This document shows, piece after piece, positions 1 to 7,473 of a DNA stretch of 61,807 nt. Location: the NCBI GenBank assembly GCA_020073395.1, contig JAIQFF010000011.1, positions 1 to 61,807 on the forward strand, in the 5' to 3' direction. Below the pieces are notes generated by a model, which saw only the letters and a program-made list of their open reading frames with translations, searched no databases and was not told the origin of the DNA. The stretch comes from Terriglobia bacterium (GTDB lineage Bacteria; Acidobacteriota; Terriglobia; Terriglobales; Acidobacteriaceae). Made by a program: the position numbers and the translations under genes. The first letter of the stretch is position 1. Each line of letters begins with the position of its first letter.

Positions 1-358
1 ATTGATTGGGGGTCCCGCTCCCTGTAACGGGGAGTCTGAACTAGTAATCATGATCGAAGTTGCGACCGAAGAGATGCATGGGTCGGACTGAGTGCTGACC
101 TGAAAACGATTACGAGCGAGCCTTGGTTGGTATGGCAGTTCTTCAACTAGAGCGAAATGGCGCGCTCTTCCGAGTGCACGGACTAGTACGCTCGAAATGT
201 GCTTGACACCGCCGACCTTGTCAGAGAGGCGATGTTACAACAGTTACCCATTCGTTAAGTCGTCATGAGGCTGACCGGTTGGGAGGTTTTCTAGTAGCCG
301 CCACACGTCCAAGGCTGGTTTACGCAGGTCGGGAGGAGACTTGCCTACTGATAATTAG
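1..358. other. Intergenic stretch, no gene recognised
   Basis: No open frame with recognisable protein content was found on either strand. A purine-rich GGGAGGAG at 331-338 lies about 20 bases before the GTG start of the next gene, rather far for a ribosome binding site. Nothing else was identified. Confidence 0.5.
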
Positions 359-2533
359 GTGCTAGACTGGCGGAACTTGAGGCGAACCTCCGTGGAAGAA
401 GCTGTTCATTCCCCTCGGATAGTCCGGTTTGGAACTTTCGAAGTCGACCTTCCAGCGGGAGAACTACGCAAGGGCGGGGTGAAACTGAAGCTCACTGGCC
501 AGCCCTTTCAGGTTCTCGCCATCCTGCTGGAGCGCCCCGGGGAGGTCGTGACCCGGCAGGACTTGCAGAAGCGGCTCTGGCCGGACACTTTCGTCGACGT
601 CGATCACAACCTGAATACCGCCATTAATAAGATTCGTGAAGTGCTGGGGGATTCGGCCGAGAGTCCGCGCTTTGTCGAGACGCTGCCTCGGCGGGGGTAT
701 CGGTTCATCGGTGAGTTGGAACGACCGGTTCAGCCCGTAGTAGAAGCGGCAGTAGAGCCGGTCACTACAGGCGAGCCAGATCGCGGCTCAGACTCTCGCA
801 AATTGTGGTGGAAGGTCTCGGCAGTCATCGTAACCGTCTCGATCATTGTCGTTGGGGCCGGAGTTACCTATCGACGGTTCAAGACGCAGCGTCCGCAGGA
901 GCAGGCGGTCTTGACCGCTGTTCCGTTTACGGCTCTGCCCGGACAGGAGACCGCCCCGGCTTTCTCTCCCGATGGCTCCCGAATCGCTTTCGCGTGGAAC
1001 GGTGATCCCGCACCCGGGACCAAAGGCTTCGATTTATATGTGAAGGCCATCGGGAGCGAAACTCTGCTCCGCCTGACGCGGCATCCTTCCGAATGGATCA
1101 GTCCAGCATGGTCTCCGGACGGCACGCAGATCGCGTTTCACCGCATGGCTGGCGCTGACACGGGAATCTATGTTGTGCCCGCGCTTGGCGGCCCTGAAAG
1201 AAAATTACACTCCACCCGAATGCCTGGGACTTGGGGTCCGATGTCCATGATCAGTTGGTCGCCGGACGGCAGGTGGATCGCCTTCAACAATGTGCCAGGA
1301 GATGAACATGCGATGATGTCTCTCCTCTCTACGGAAACATTGGAGACCGACCGGCTTCTGAACGGCGCAAATTGCCTTGAACAAGGTCAGCTCGCGTTCT
1401 CCCACGGCGGCGAGTATCTCGCATACTGGTGTTTTCGAACCGAGGGCTGGGGCATATTTTCCTTACCGCTTCCGGACGGAAAGCCGAAGATGATTGGGCC
1501 ATTCATTGCCTTTCCAACCGGGTTGACCTGGTCGGCTGGCGACGAGAAACTGATTTATTCTTATTTGAATACGTCTACGACCTCATTCCAGCTCGGCGAA
1601 GTCACTGTCGCGACTGGTTCGGTGAAGCGGCTAGCACTCGAAGGAAGCGCACAGCTGCCGACTGTTTCTCCCAAAGGCGACAAACTCGCTTATAGCTCTG
1701 TTTCCGTGAGCTCAAATATCTGGCGTAGAGACCTGCTTCACCCAGACGCTCAAGCTGTAGAACCTATCCCTTCCTCGCGGGGGCAGTTCGACGCTCAATA
1801 CTCTCCGGACGGAAAGCGCATTGTCTTCTCGTCTATGCGATCGGGCCCGCAGGGAGTCTGGATCAGCAGTGACGATGGCAGCAACCTGGTGCAGCTCTCG
1901 AACCCCAATTATATGAGTGGCAGCCCGCAATGGTCGCCGGACGGAAGCAGGATAGCGTTTGACTCGCTTCCCCATGACCGCTGGGAAATATATGTCGCGG
2001 ACGTGGCCGAACGGAAGCCCAGAAAACTGATCACAAATATTTCCGGCGTGATTCGCCCTGACTGGTCCCGCGATGGAAAGTGGATTTATTTCAGCCAACC
2101 TGGCGGGATGGGAGTTTATCGCTGTCCCGCCTCCGGCGGAAATGCGGTTTTACTATCCAAAGATGTCGATGGGGTCAGGCCGCAGGAGTCCTTCGATGGG
2201 AAGACAGTATATTTTGCAAGCCACGAAGACAATTCGACGCTGAAGAAAACGGCCCTGCCGGGGCAGCCCGGTACGGAATCAGAAGTGGATGGATTGCCTC
2301 GCGTGAGAGCCTCCCGCCTTTGGACCCTCTCATCAGGCGGTATCTATTTTGTTCCTGCCGAGGCGCCCAGATCGGTTCGATACTTTGATTTGGCCAGTAA
2401 GCAGACACGGCAGATCTTTGAAGCGGACAAGAATCTCGGTAGCGGCCTTTCGGTCTCTCCCGATGGCCGCCGGATCCTCTATTCACAAGAAGATGTAACC
2501 AGCGACATCATGCTCGTCGATCACTTTCGGTAG
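359..2533 (+). CDS. Winged-helix (PhoB-type) DNA-binding protein fused to TolB-like propeller
   Basis: This 724-residue protein appears to be a membrane-anchored transcription regulator of the CadC/ToxR layout. Residues about 24-120 form an OmpR/PhoB-type winged helix (FGTFEVDLPAGELRKGG, LERPGEVVTRQDL, RRGYRFIGEL). A single membrane helix follows at about 150-170 (VSAVIVTVSIIVVGAGV). The rest is a periplasmic beta-propeller of PD40/TolB repeats, seen as repeated FSPDGSRIAF, WSPDGTQIAF and YSPDGKRIVF motifs. It has a GTG start; MLDWRNL is the N-terminus if GTG is used. No response-regulator receiver domain is present, so the sensor input is probably the propeller. This architecture is greatly expanded in Acidobacteriota. 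Targets and ligand are unknown. Confidence 0.9.
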   Translation: MLDWRNLRRTSVEEAVHSPRIVRFGTFEVDLPAGELRKGGVKLKLTGQPFQVLAILLERPGEVVTRQDLQKRLWPDTFVDVDHNLNTAINKIREVLGDSAESPRFVETLPRRGYRFIGELERPVQPVVEAAVEPVTTGEPDRGSDSRKLWWKVSAVIVTVSIIVVGAGVTYRRFKTQRPQEQAVLTAVPFTALPGQETAPAFSPDGSRIAFAWNGDPAPGTKGFDLYVKAIGSETLLRLTRHPSEWISPAWSPDGTQIAFHRMAGADTGIYVVPALGGPERKLHSTRMPGTWGPMSMISWSPDGRWIAFNNVPGDEHAMMSLLSTETLETDRLLNGANCLEQGQLAFSHGGEYLAYWCFRTEGWGIFSLPLPDGKPKMIGPFIAFPTGLTWSAGDEKLIYSYLNTSTTSFQLGEVTVATGSVKRLALEGSAQLPTVSPKGDKLAYSSVSVSSNIWRRDLLHPDAQAVEPIPSSRGQFDAQYSPDGKRIVFSSMRSGPQGVWISSDDGSNLVQLSNPNYMSGSPQWSPDGSRIAFDSLPHDRWEIYVADVAERKPRKLITNISGVIRPDWSRDGKWIYFSQPGGMGVYRCPASGGNAVLLSKDVDGVRPQESFDGKTVYFASHEDNSTLKKTALPGQPGTESEVDGLPRVRASRLWTLSSGGIYFVPAEAPRSVRYFDLASKQTRQIFEADKNLGSGLSVSPDGRRILYSQEDVTSDIMLVDHFR

Positions 2534-2546
2534 ACCACCGGGACAA

Positions 2547-2783
2547 TCAGCGATGGCACAGAGCGCCAGCTCCAAACGGTTCGGGGATTTCGAGGCTGAT
2601 CTGCGCTCTGGCGAGCTGCGCAAGGCCGGAGTGACCTTCCGTTTTCGTCACTTCTGTGAACGGGCTATCGAGAATGTGTTCTTTATCGGATGCCGACAAC
2701 TGCTTGTGGAACTGCTGTGCGCTTAACGTAATCGAGAGGAAGAACAGGGCTACAACAAATAGGCTGATCCGGTACTGTTTCAT
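2547..2783 (-). CDS. Small secreted protein, 3' end replaced by foreign sequence
   Basis: The N-terminus is a clear signal peptide (MKQYRISLFVVALFFLSITLSAQ), with ATG at 2783 and a GTG one codon upstream. The mature part is not recognised. From about position 2635 downward the frame is simply the antisense of a winged-helix gene fragment (see 2553-2633), so the last 29 or so residues are probably not native. I read this as a small exported protein whose original C-terminus was lost at a recombination junction. It may be a decaying gene. Confidence 0.4.
   Translation of the reverse strand: MKQYRISLFVVALFFLSITLSAQQFHKQLSASDKEHILDSPFTEVTKTEGHSGLAQLARAQISLEIPEPFGAGALCHR
2553..2633 (+). pseudogene. 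Remnant of the N-terminus of a second winged-helix regulator
   Basis: Reading from ATG 2553 gives MAQSASSKRFGDFEADLRSG followed by ELRKAGV. This is the conserved first strand of the same PhoB-type winged helix seen at residues 24-44 of the gene just upstream (FGTFEVDLPAGELRKGG). Resemblance stops abruptly after codon 27, and the frame ends at 2726 without a recognition helix. It is best explained as a truncated paralogue left after a deletion or recombination that joined it to the small secreted-protein gene on the opposite strand. Confidence 0.7.
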
Positions 2784-3045
2784 CACGCATTGATTCTAAT
2801 TGTTGTAATCAGGCGTTCTCACCAGCTTGCGCCGTTTGTTCGCCGGAACCCCGGTCATTGAGCGCTATGGCGATGTTACGGCAGTGGCTCTCGGCTCTGC
2901 AGCCTTGGCTGTTGTCGCACATCGAGATGTGACTCATATCACTGACTTTACGCGCTCACCCATGTCAATTTCTGGCCAAGAATCCTCAGGATGGCCCCGC
3001 CACCTCAGCGCATTCGGCAGGCGCAAGAACAAATAGGAGGCTCCC

Positions 3046-4287
3046 ATGGGAACCCACACACATTCGCTGCATCACGGCCCTGTCTGGAATGTTTGGAAGC
3101 TATGGCTTGCCGAACTCGGTGTTGTCCTCCCGGAGTGCCTCGGGGCGTACTACGCTGCTTCCCTTTGGCGGCAGGGTGAAATCGATCTAGGGCTCCTCGC
3201 ACTAGGATGCTCAGCCGGGGTAGCTACCGTCTACGCATTTGGCTATCTGTGGTGCCTGCCGGATGTGCTGGGGGGAATGCCCCACGATCAGACCCGAAAC
3301 CTCCGTCAGAGATGGTCAGACTTTGCGCTGTTGACCGCTTTCATCGGGATTCTCGTTATTGCTGGTGCCTACATCCGAGTCATCTGGGAGTATTTCTCTT
3401 ATGTAGATCTAGCCCGAGCTTTGGCGATTCTACTGGCCTGCTTCTGGCTGCTACCGGCATGCGTGGTGGCGAGCGAAAAATATCTGGGCTGGACTATGCC
3501 GGGCGGCGAAGCCAAAGAAGGCATGGGTTGGCGTGTGCGAGTTAGAGGTGCAACTAGGAAATGGGGACACTGGCTGGTCAGGCTGCTGGGTGCCAAAGGG
3601 GCCCTCGGCGGCGGCGGGGTATTGGCGCTATCGAGCCTTATCCTGGAGTTTGAAACTGGCCGGGGAGGCGGCTACACAGGCTACAAGATCGTCGCAGAAA
3701 AGGATGTGTGGCCCAGAGTGACCCACGTGGAGCCCATTCTATACTCCTTCTTGGTACAAGGGCACCCTTGGGTTTATGTGCTGGGACTCGTGGTCGCAAC
3801 GCTCGCGCTCGCGGGGGTTCTACCTGGGCGCCTGGGAAGGATCATTCGAAGCAGTAAGACTCTGGCAACCTTGGCTGGAATCATTGCCCTGTTGCAAGTG
3901 ACCGCTGGAGCGATTCGCCTGCTGCAAATTATGGCCTATGAGACGAGTGCATCCCAGCCAGACAAGTATCGGCTCGCACTCTGGATATTGCTTTGGGGTG
4001 CCCTTTTCATTTTGCTTTGGGCTGTTCCCGTCGCTATCTGGCTGAGAGGCATGCGGGGCAGCCGGGAAAGCTGGGACCACACTCGACTGGCGGTCATGGT
4101 GTTTTACCTTCCCATCTTTCTCCTCGGGTTCTCCTTTTTCGTGGTCGGCACCTACTTTGGTCTGGGCTTCGGTGGCTTTGTTATCGGGATGCTACTGGTG
4201 TGGTGGGGGCTGGTTCAGAGCCGGTGGGAAATCGCACAGCAACAAGATTCCGCACGCATCCTGGCGGGTTGCGGATTCCCACGCTAG
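3046..4287 (+). CDS. Polytopic membrane protein of unknown function
   Basis: The protein has 413 residues and about nine to ten predicted membrane helices, for example LALGCSAGVATVYAFGYLW, FALLTAFIGILVIAGAYI, LARALAILLACFWLLPACVV, YVLGLVVATLALAGVL, LAGIIALLQVTAGAIRLL, LALWILLWGALFILLWAVPV and FGLGFGGFVIGMLLVWWGLV. A good ribosome binding site, AGGAGG, sits 6 bases before ATG 3046. I do not recognise a family. A Gly-rich stretch follows the fourth helix (about residues 183-200), and the short cytoplasmic ends argue against a channel-plus-sensor design. No neighbour gives a functional hint. Confidence 0.75.
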   Translation: MGTHTHSLHHGPVWNVWKLWLAELGVVLPECLGAYYAASLWRQGEIDLGLLALGCSAGVATVYAFGYLWCLPDVLGGMPHDQTRNLRQRWSDFALLTAFIGILVIAGAYIRVIWEYFSYVDLARALAILLACFWLLPACVVASEKYLGWTMPGGEAKEGMGWRVRVRGATRKWGHWLVRLLGAKGALGGGGVLALSSLILEFETGRGGGYTGYKIVAEKDVWPRVTHVEPILYSFLVQGHPWVYVLGLVVATLALAGVLPGRLGRIIRSSKTLATLAGIIALLQVTAGAIRLLQIMAYETSASQPDKYRLALWILLWGALFILLWAVPVAIWLRGMRGSRESWDHTRLAVMVFYLPIFLLGFSFFVVGTYFGLGFGGFVIGMLLVWWGLVQSRWEIAQQQDSARILAGCGFPR

Positions 4288-4433
4288 CAGTAGCTAAGTG
4301 TCAAACAGGCGATTACACTCATCCGACCCTCCGGGAGGGGCGGGCTGCGTTCGAGGACGCTGGCGTGGAAGTTGGGAGAGTATGATTAGACGCCGGAGGA
4401 ACGTATACGAATCGTGCAGCTCTGACCTTAGCT

Positions 4434-4700
4434 TTGGCTCTTGGCGCTGGTTTATTGGGAGGCATGGTTTCCCGTTACGTGACTCCAACAACTGTTCTCG
4501 CCCAAGACCGGTCAATAGCGCCAAAAGAGATCCGCGCTCAACGCTTCACGCTTGTGAATGAGCGAGGAACTGTCCTCGGCGTCTTTGGTCTCGATAGTCC
4601 CGAGCAAGGAAGTAACCCCACAATTAGGCTCTTTGACGAGAGTGGACACGAAATCTTTAGGGCTGGCCCTCCTTCCAATCGCCTCATTGGCCAGAAATAG
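4434..4700 (+). CDS. Membrane-anchored small protein with KEIRAQRF-type domain
   Basis: The protein has 88 residues from a TTG start: a short hydrophobic segment (ALGAGLLGGMVSRYV) followed by an extracytoplasmic domain with APKEIRAQRFTLVNERGTVL and IRLFDESGHEIFRAG. This resembles a small beta-rich family seen in many soil bacteria, with no assigned function. The frame is open upstream to 4386 without an ATG, while an ATG with a purine-rich leader exists at 4382 in another frame. The natural start is therefore either a non-ATG codon or has been lost by a frameshift between 4382 and 4434. The IS110 element inserted just downstream. Confidence 0.5.
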   Translation: MALGAGLLGGMVSRYVTPTTVLAQDRSIAPKEIRAQRFTLVNERGTVLGVFGLDSPEQGSNPTIRLFDESGHEIFRAGPPSNRLIGQK

Positions 4701-4766
4701 AATGAAAATAGCCCACTGCCTCAGTACTTGGAATTGTCAGTTGACGTAACCAGATGGGATGAGAAT

Positions 4767-4842
4767 GCCGGTCTCCGGCGGGATGCGATAAGCTCCCAAG
4801 TTATCGACGCGCTCGAGGCGCAAGGAGATAAAGGAGACCGGC
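4767..4842 (+). repeat. Inverted repeat in the IS110 leader, overlapping the transposase RBS
   Basis: GCCGGTCTCC at 4767-4776 is exactly complementary to GGAGACCGGC at 4833-4842, which ends 2 bases before the transposase ATG and contains its GGAG ribosome binding site. Pairing in the mRNA would mask translation initiation. A second AAGGAGATAAAGG purine tract at 4822-4834 overlaps the right arm. This could limit transposase expression or be part of a structured left-end RNA. Confidence 0.65.
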
Positions 4843-4843
4843 A

Positions 4844-5947
4844 ATGAAGAAGATTAGCACTGTAACGACAAAGAGGGTCGAAAAAAATGCAAGTCAGAAA
4901 CTTACGATCGGGCTGGATCTGGGAGACCGGTCGAGTTGGTACTGCGTTCTGGATGAAGCGGGAGAAGTCGTTCTTGCACAGAAAGTGGCGACCACCCCGA
5001 AGGCCATGAAGGAAGTTTTCGGAGGGATGCCGCGCAGCCGGTTGGCATTGGAAACGGGGACGCACTCCCCATGGGTAAGCCGGGTGTTGAGTGAACTGGG
5101 GCATGAAGTGATCGTGGCGCATGCGCGCAACGTGCGCTTGATCGGGGAGAGTCGGAAGAAAGATGATCGACTGGATGCCCGAACGCTGGCCCGACTGGTG
5201 CGGATTGATCCCCAGTTGCTGGCGCCGGTGAAGCATCGCAGTGCGCAGGCGCAAGCGGATTTAATGGCGATCCGGGCGCGAGCGGGTCTGGTACGAGCGC
5301 GGACGTCGTTGATCAATACGGCGCGGGGATTAACAAAGTCGTACGGCGAGCGGTTGCGCGGCTGTAATCCGCGAAACATGAACGCGGCGAAAGCGAAGGA
5401 ACTGAGTCCGGAACTGCAAGCGGCCTTGGCACCGCTGTTGGGAGAAATCGAGTCCCTGAGCGAACGGATTGGTGAATATAACGAGCGCATCGAGGAGACC
5501 GCGAAGCAGGGTTACCCGGAGGTGGCTCGCCTGAAACAGGTGAAGGGAGTGGGAACGCTGATCGCGTTGACCTATGTGCTGACGCTGGAAGATGCACATC
5601 GTTTTGGCAAGAGCCGGGATGTGGGTTGCTATGTCGGGTTACAACCGGGACGGAGGAACTCAGGGCAGAGCGAACCGCAACTGCACATTAGTAAGGAGGG
5701 GGATCCATATCTCCGAACGTTGCTGGTGCAGGGTGCGCACCATATTCTGGGACCGTTTGGAGCCGACAGCGATCTACGACGGTGGGGACTGAAGCTGGCG
5801 GAGAGAGGGGGAAAGAATGGGAAGAAACGAGCGGTGATCGCAGTGGCGCGAAAGCTGGCAGTGCTGCTGCATCGGCTGTGGGTCAGTGGAGAAGCATACG
5901 AACCGCTGCGCAACCAGCGAGAAGTCGCGTTGCCGGCCGCGGCGTAG
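4844..5947 (+). CDS. IS110-family transposase (DEDD type)
   Basis: The protein has 367 residues. The N-terminal RuvC-like DEDD domain shows TIGLDLGD (D25), LALETG (E70) and KKDDRLDARTLARL (D108, D111). The C-terminal IS116/IS110/IS902 domain (about 205-330) has KQVKGVGTLIAL, a helix-hairpin-helix-like stretch, then VGLQPGRRNSGQSE and KEGDPYLRTLL. IS110 recombinases use a bridge RNA encoded in the element to choose target and donor. The gene is complete and undisrupted, so the element may be active. Confidence 0.93.
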   Translation: MKKISTVTTKRVEKNASQKLTIGLDLGDRSSWYCVLDEAGEVVLAQKVATTPKAMKEVFGGMPRSRLALETGTHSPWVSRVLSELGHEVIVAHARNVRLIGESRKKDDRLDARTLARLVRIDPQLLAPVKHRSAQAQADLMAIRARAGLVRARTSLINTARGLTKSYGERLRGCNPRNMNAAKAKELSPELQAALAPLLGEIESLSERIGEYNERIEETAKQGYPEVARLKQVKGVGTLIALTYVLTLEDAHRFGKSRDVGCYVGLQPGRRNSGQSEPQLHISKEGDPYLRTLLVQGAHHILGPFGADSDLRRWGLKLAERGGKNGKKRAVIAVARKLAVLLHRLWVSGEAYEPLRNQREVALPAAA

Positions 5948-6234
5948 TTTCGATCCAAGATTCGATCCCAGGACTAGAAAACACAAGGCAAGAAGCCCAA
6001 AGTTTAAGCGCCGAGTTCCGGTGACTGCGTCTATCGCCTGGCCCAACTTCCATCGTCGAGATGGAACCAGAGGTCGATAATCAGGTGGCAGCACCGGCTG
6101 AAACGAGAACACCCAACTTGCACCGAGCGAAGGAACGCTCATCGAGAGTGCGGATGGAAGGGTGGCGACAGTAGTAGCGCGAAAAAGACTTTGGGGGAAC
6201 AGTGTTGGATCGGACAAGTGCATAGCGCACATCG
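5948..6234 (+). ncRNA. IS110 downstream noncoding region, candidate bridge RNA
   Basis: These 287 bases after the transposase have no convincing gene. They contain a perfect hairpin, TTCCATC/GATGGAA with loop GTCGA, at 6048-6066, and a weaker CAGC/GCTG hairpin near 6090. IS110-family elements encode a bridge RNA in the noncoding end, downstream in the IS1111 subgroup. The identification rests on position and the hairpin only; loops matching target and donor were not found by eye. Confidence 0.3.
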
Positions 6235-6365
6235 GTCCACCTTCCCTCCTAGCGGAATGGTGGCCGAGCGGTCCTCGCCGTCAAGGGTTCGCTGCGCCGC
6301 ACAAAACGCGCCCTTGACCGCTCCGGGCCGCTCTGCAAAATGCTCCGCTAGGAAGGAAGGTGGAC
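6235..6365. repeat. 131-nt imperfect palindrome
   Basis: GTCCACCTTCC (6235-6245) pairs exactly with GGAAGGTGGAC (6355-6365). The complementarity continues inward through TCCTAGCGGA/TCCGCTAGGA and GAGCGG/CCGCTC to GTCAAGGG/CCCTTGAC around a loop of roughly 23 bases. Arms are about 54 bases with few mismatches. It has no coding potential and no T-run. It could be a miniature non-autonomous element, a REP-like hairpin or the target site of the IS110 element directly upstream. The stretch 6366-6523 after it shows nothing recognisable. Confidence 0.75.
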
Positions 6366-6523
6366 TTGAGGAAAGGCAACAACAAAAACAACATCAAAAT
6401 CGCAAACTCCCTCTTGACTTAGACGGCATTCTCATGGAAGGCGATAGCGCAAGTTTGCGCCGTTCGTTCGCTGGAAGCCCGGTCGATGGGCTCTTATAGG
6501 GATTATCAAACAGCTTAGCTCCG

Positions 6524-7135
6524 TCATCGCTCCCTCCTCCGGCCAACCGGCGCCGCTTTCGCATCGGCCCGCTTGTTCCACCCATGGAAGGACGAAAAGT
6601 CGCCCGCATTCCAGGCCTCGCGGAGTCCTGGCGTGCTCAGATCCCAGTCGGGGCGGACCTCGCTCGTCACGGTGCGCAGGTCGTGCCACAGGTCGACTGC
6701 GGACGGGCGGCCCCAGAACCAATAGCCGTTATAGATGCGGTGGATCACGAGGCCCGGCTTGAGCACGAGCGTGTGCGGAACCATCGGGTTGTGCTCCGGG
6801 TCGGTGTACTCCTGGATGTCGAGGTCCTTCTGAACTCTTCGCTCCGGGTCGGAGAGGAAGGTCCACTGGGCGCCGACCGACGCACGGAACTCCTGAAGAG
6901 TATGGTGGTCGTCGGTGGAGATCGTGGCGATTTGCGTATACCCCACAGCGACCTTCGGGTAGAACGCGGCGAGCTCCAGATGCTGCTGGTGCTCCTTCGG
7001 GCAATAGTGGCCACGCGCGAGCGTGAGAATCAGCGGGTCGTCGCCCTGCAGCTCGCTGAGCCTACGCATTGTTTGCGTGTGATCGGGCAGTTCGTAGTCG
7101 GGAAAGGCGCCTCCGGGCACGATGTCAGAGCGCAT
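6524..7135 (-). CDS. Peroxiredoxin-like (AhpC/TSA superfamily) protein
   Basis: This 203-residue redoxin-fold protein begins with the usual PDYELPDHTQTMRRLSEL segment and has a single candidate peroxidatic cysteine in ARGHYCPKEHQQHLE (about residue 45). The family normally has P-x-x-x-T/S-x-x-C; here the Cys is preceded by RGHY, as in a divergent thiol-specific antioxidant subfamily. A second Cys for intramolecular resolution is absent. The ribosome binding site AAGGAG lies 8 bases before the ATG. The last 20 residues are Arg-rich and probably disordered. Peroxide reduction is likely but not proven. Confidence 0.75.
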   Translation of the reverse strand: MRSDIVPGGAFPDYELPDHTQTMRRLSELQGDDPLILTLARGHYCPKEHQQHLELAAFYPKVAVGYTQIATISTDDHHTLQEFRASVGAQWTFLSDPERRVQKDLDIQEYTDPEHNPMVPHTLVLKPGLVIHRIYNGYWFWGRPSAVDLWHDLRTVTSEVRPDWDLSTPGLREAWNAGDFSSFHGWNKRADAKAAPVGRRRER

Positions 7136-7473
7136 GATCGGACTCCTTCGATGGGATCGCCTGATGATGGTAGCTCCGTCGTCGCCTGCTCCGCCACCAT
7201 GTAGGCAGCGTACCAGTCCGGCCAGGTCCGATAACCTGACTTGTGGAACCGTACTTAGGCGCTCCGCTTGTCATTGTTGTAAAGAGGCGATTACACCAAC
7301 TACGCTGGGGCGCCGAACCGATGGAGGTATGTCGGTCCCGGAAAAGACGCGGGAAACTGGGGTGAGCTAGCGGCACCAGCGGAGCTTGGCTCCGTCCGGA
7401 CGGCAAGGGCGCCCGTCCCCACACGGTTCGCGGCAGCTCAATGCACGAGCGGGACGCTCGCGCCTACATGAGT
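7136..7473. other. Intergenic stretch with one dispersed palindromic element
   Basis: There is no gene. At 7380-7422 lies a reverse-oriented copy of the two-hairpin repeat: CCCCAC at 7417-7422, stem GACGGC/GCCCGTC, and GGAGC/GCTCC at 7381-7393. A 12-mer AGGCGATTACAC at 7285-7296 also occurs at 4307-4318; its meaning is unknown. Confidence 0.6.
7380..7422 (-). repeat. Two-hairpin dispersed element, copy 1
   Basis: Read on the minus strand: GTGGGG, a first stem of GACGGGC with GCCGTC, then CC and a second stem GGAGC/GCTCC. It has the same order and spacing as the copies in selD (21396-21440) and mnmG (32206-32250). Confidence 0.65.

Larger units (their letters stand above)
4767..6234 (+). mobile_element. 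IS110-family insertion sequence (ends approximate)
   Basis: One DEDD transposase gene is flanked by noncoding DNA, 76 bases or more on the left and about 285 bases on the right. The limits given run from the left inverted repeat to the base before the large palindrome at 6235 and are not proven; IS110 elements often lack terminal repeats and target duplications. The long noncoding stretch lies downstream of the transposase, as in the IS1111 subgroup. It may have inserted next to, or into, the palindrome at 6235-6365. Confidence 0.6.

Noticed and set aside
6257..6300. tRNA-like sequence (GGTGGCCGAGCGGT and GGGTTCG)
   Set aside because: The D-arm-like and T-loop-like words are there, but there is no acceptor stem, anticodon arm or CCA, and the bases are explained by the large palindrome.
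4307..7296. 12-mer AGGCGATTACAC at 4307-4318 and 7285-7296 as IS ends
   Set aside because: Two copies of 12 bases at unequal distance from the transposase and without further flanking match do not mark element ends.
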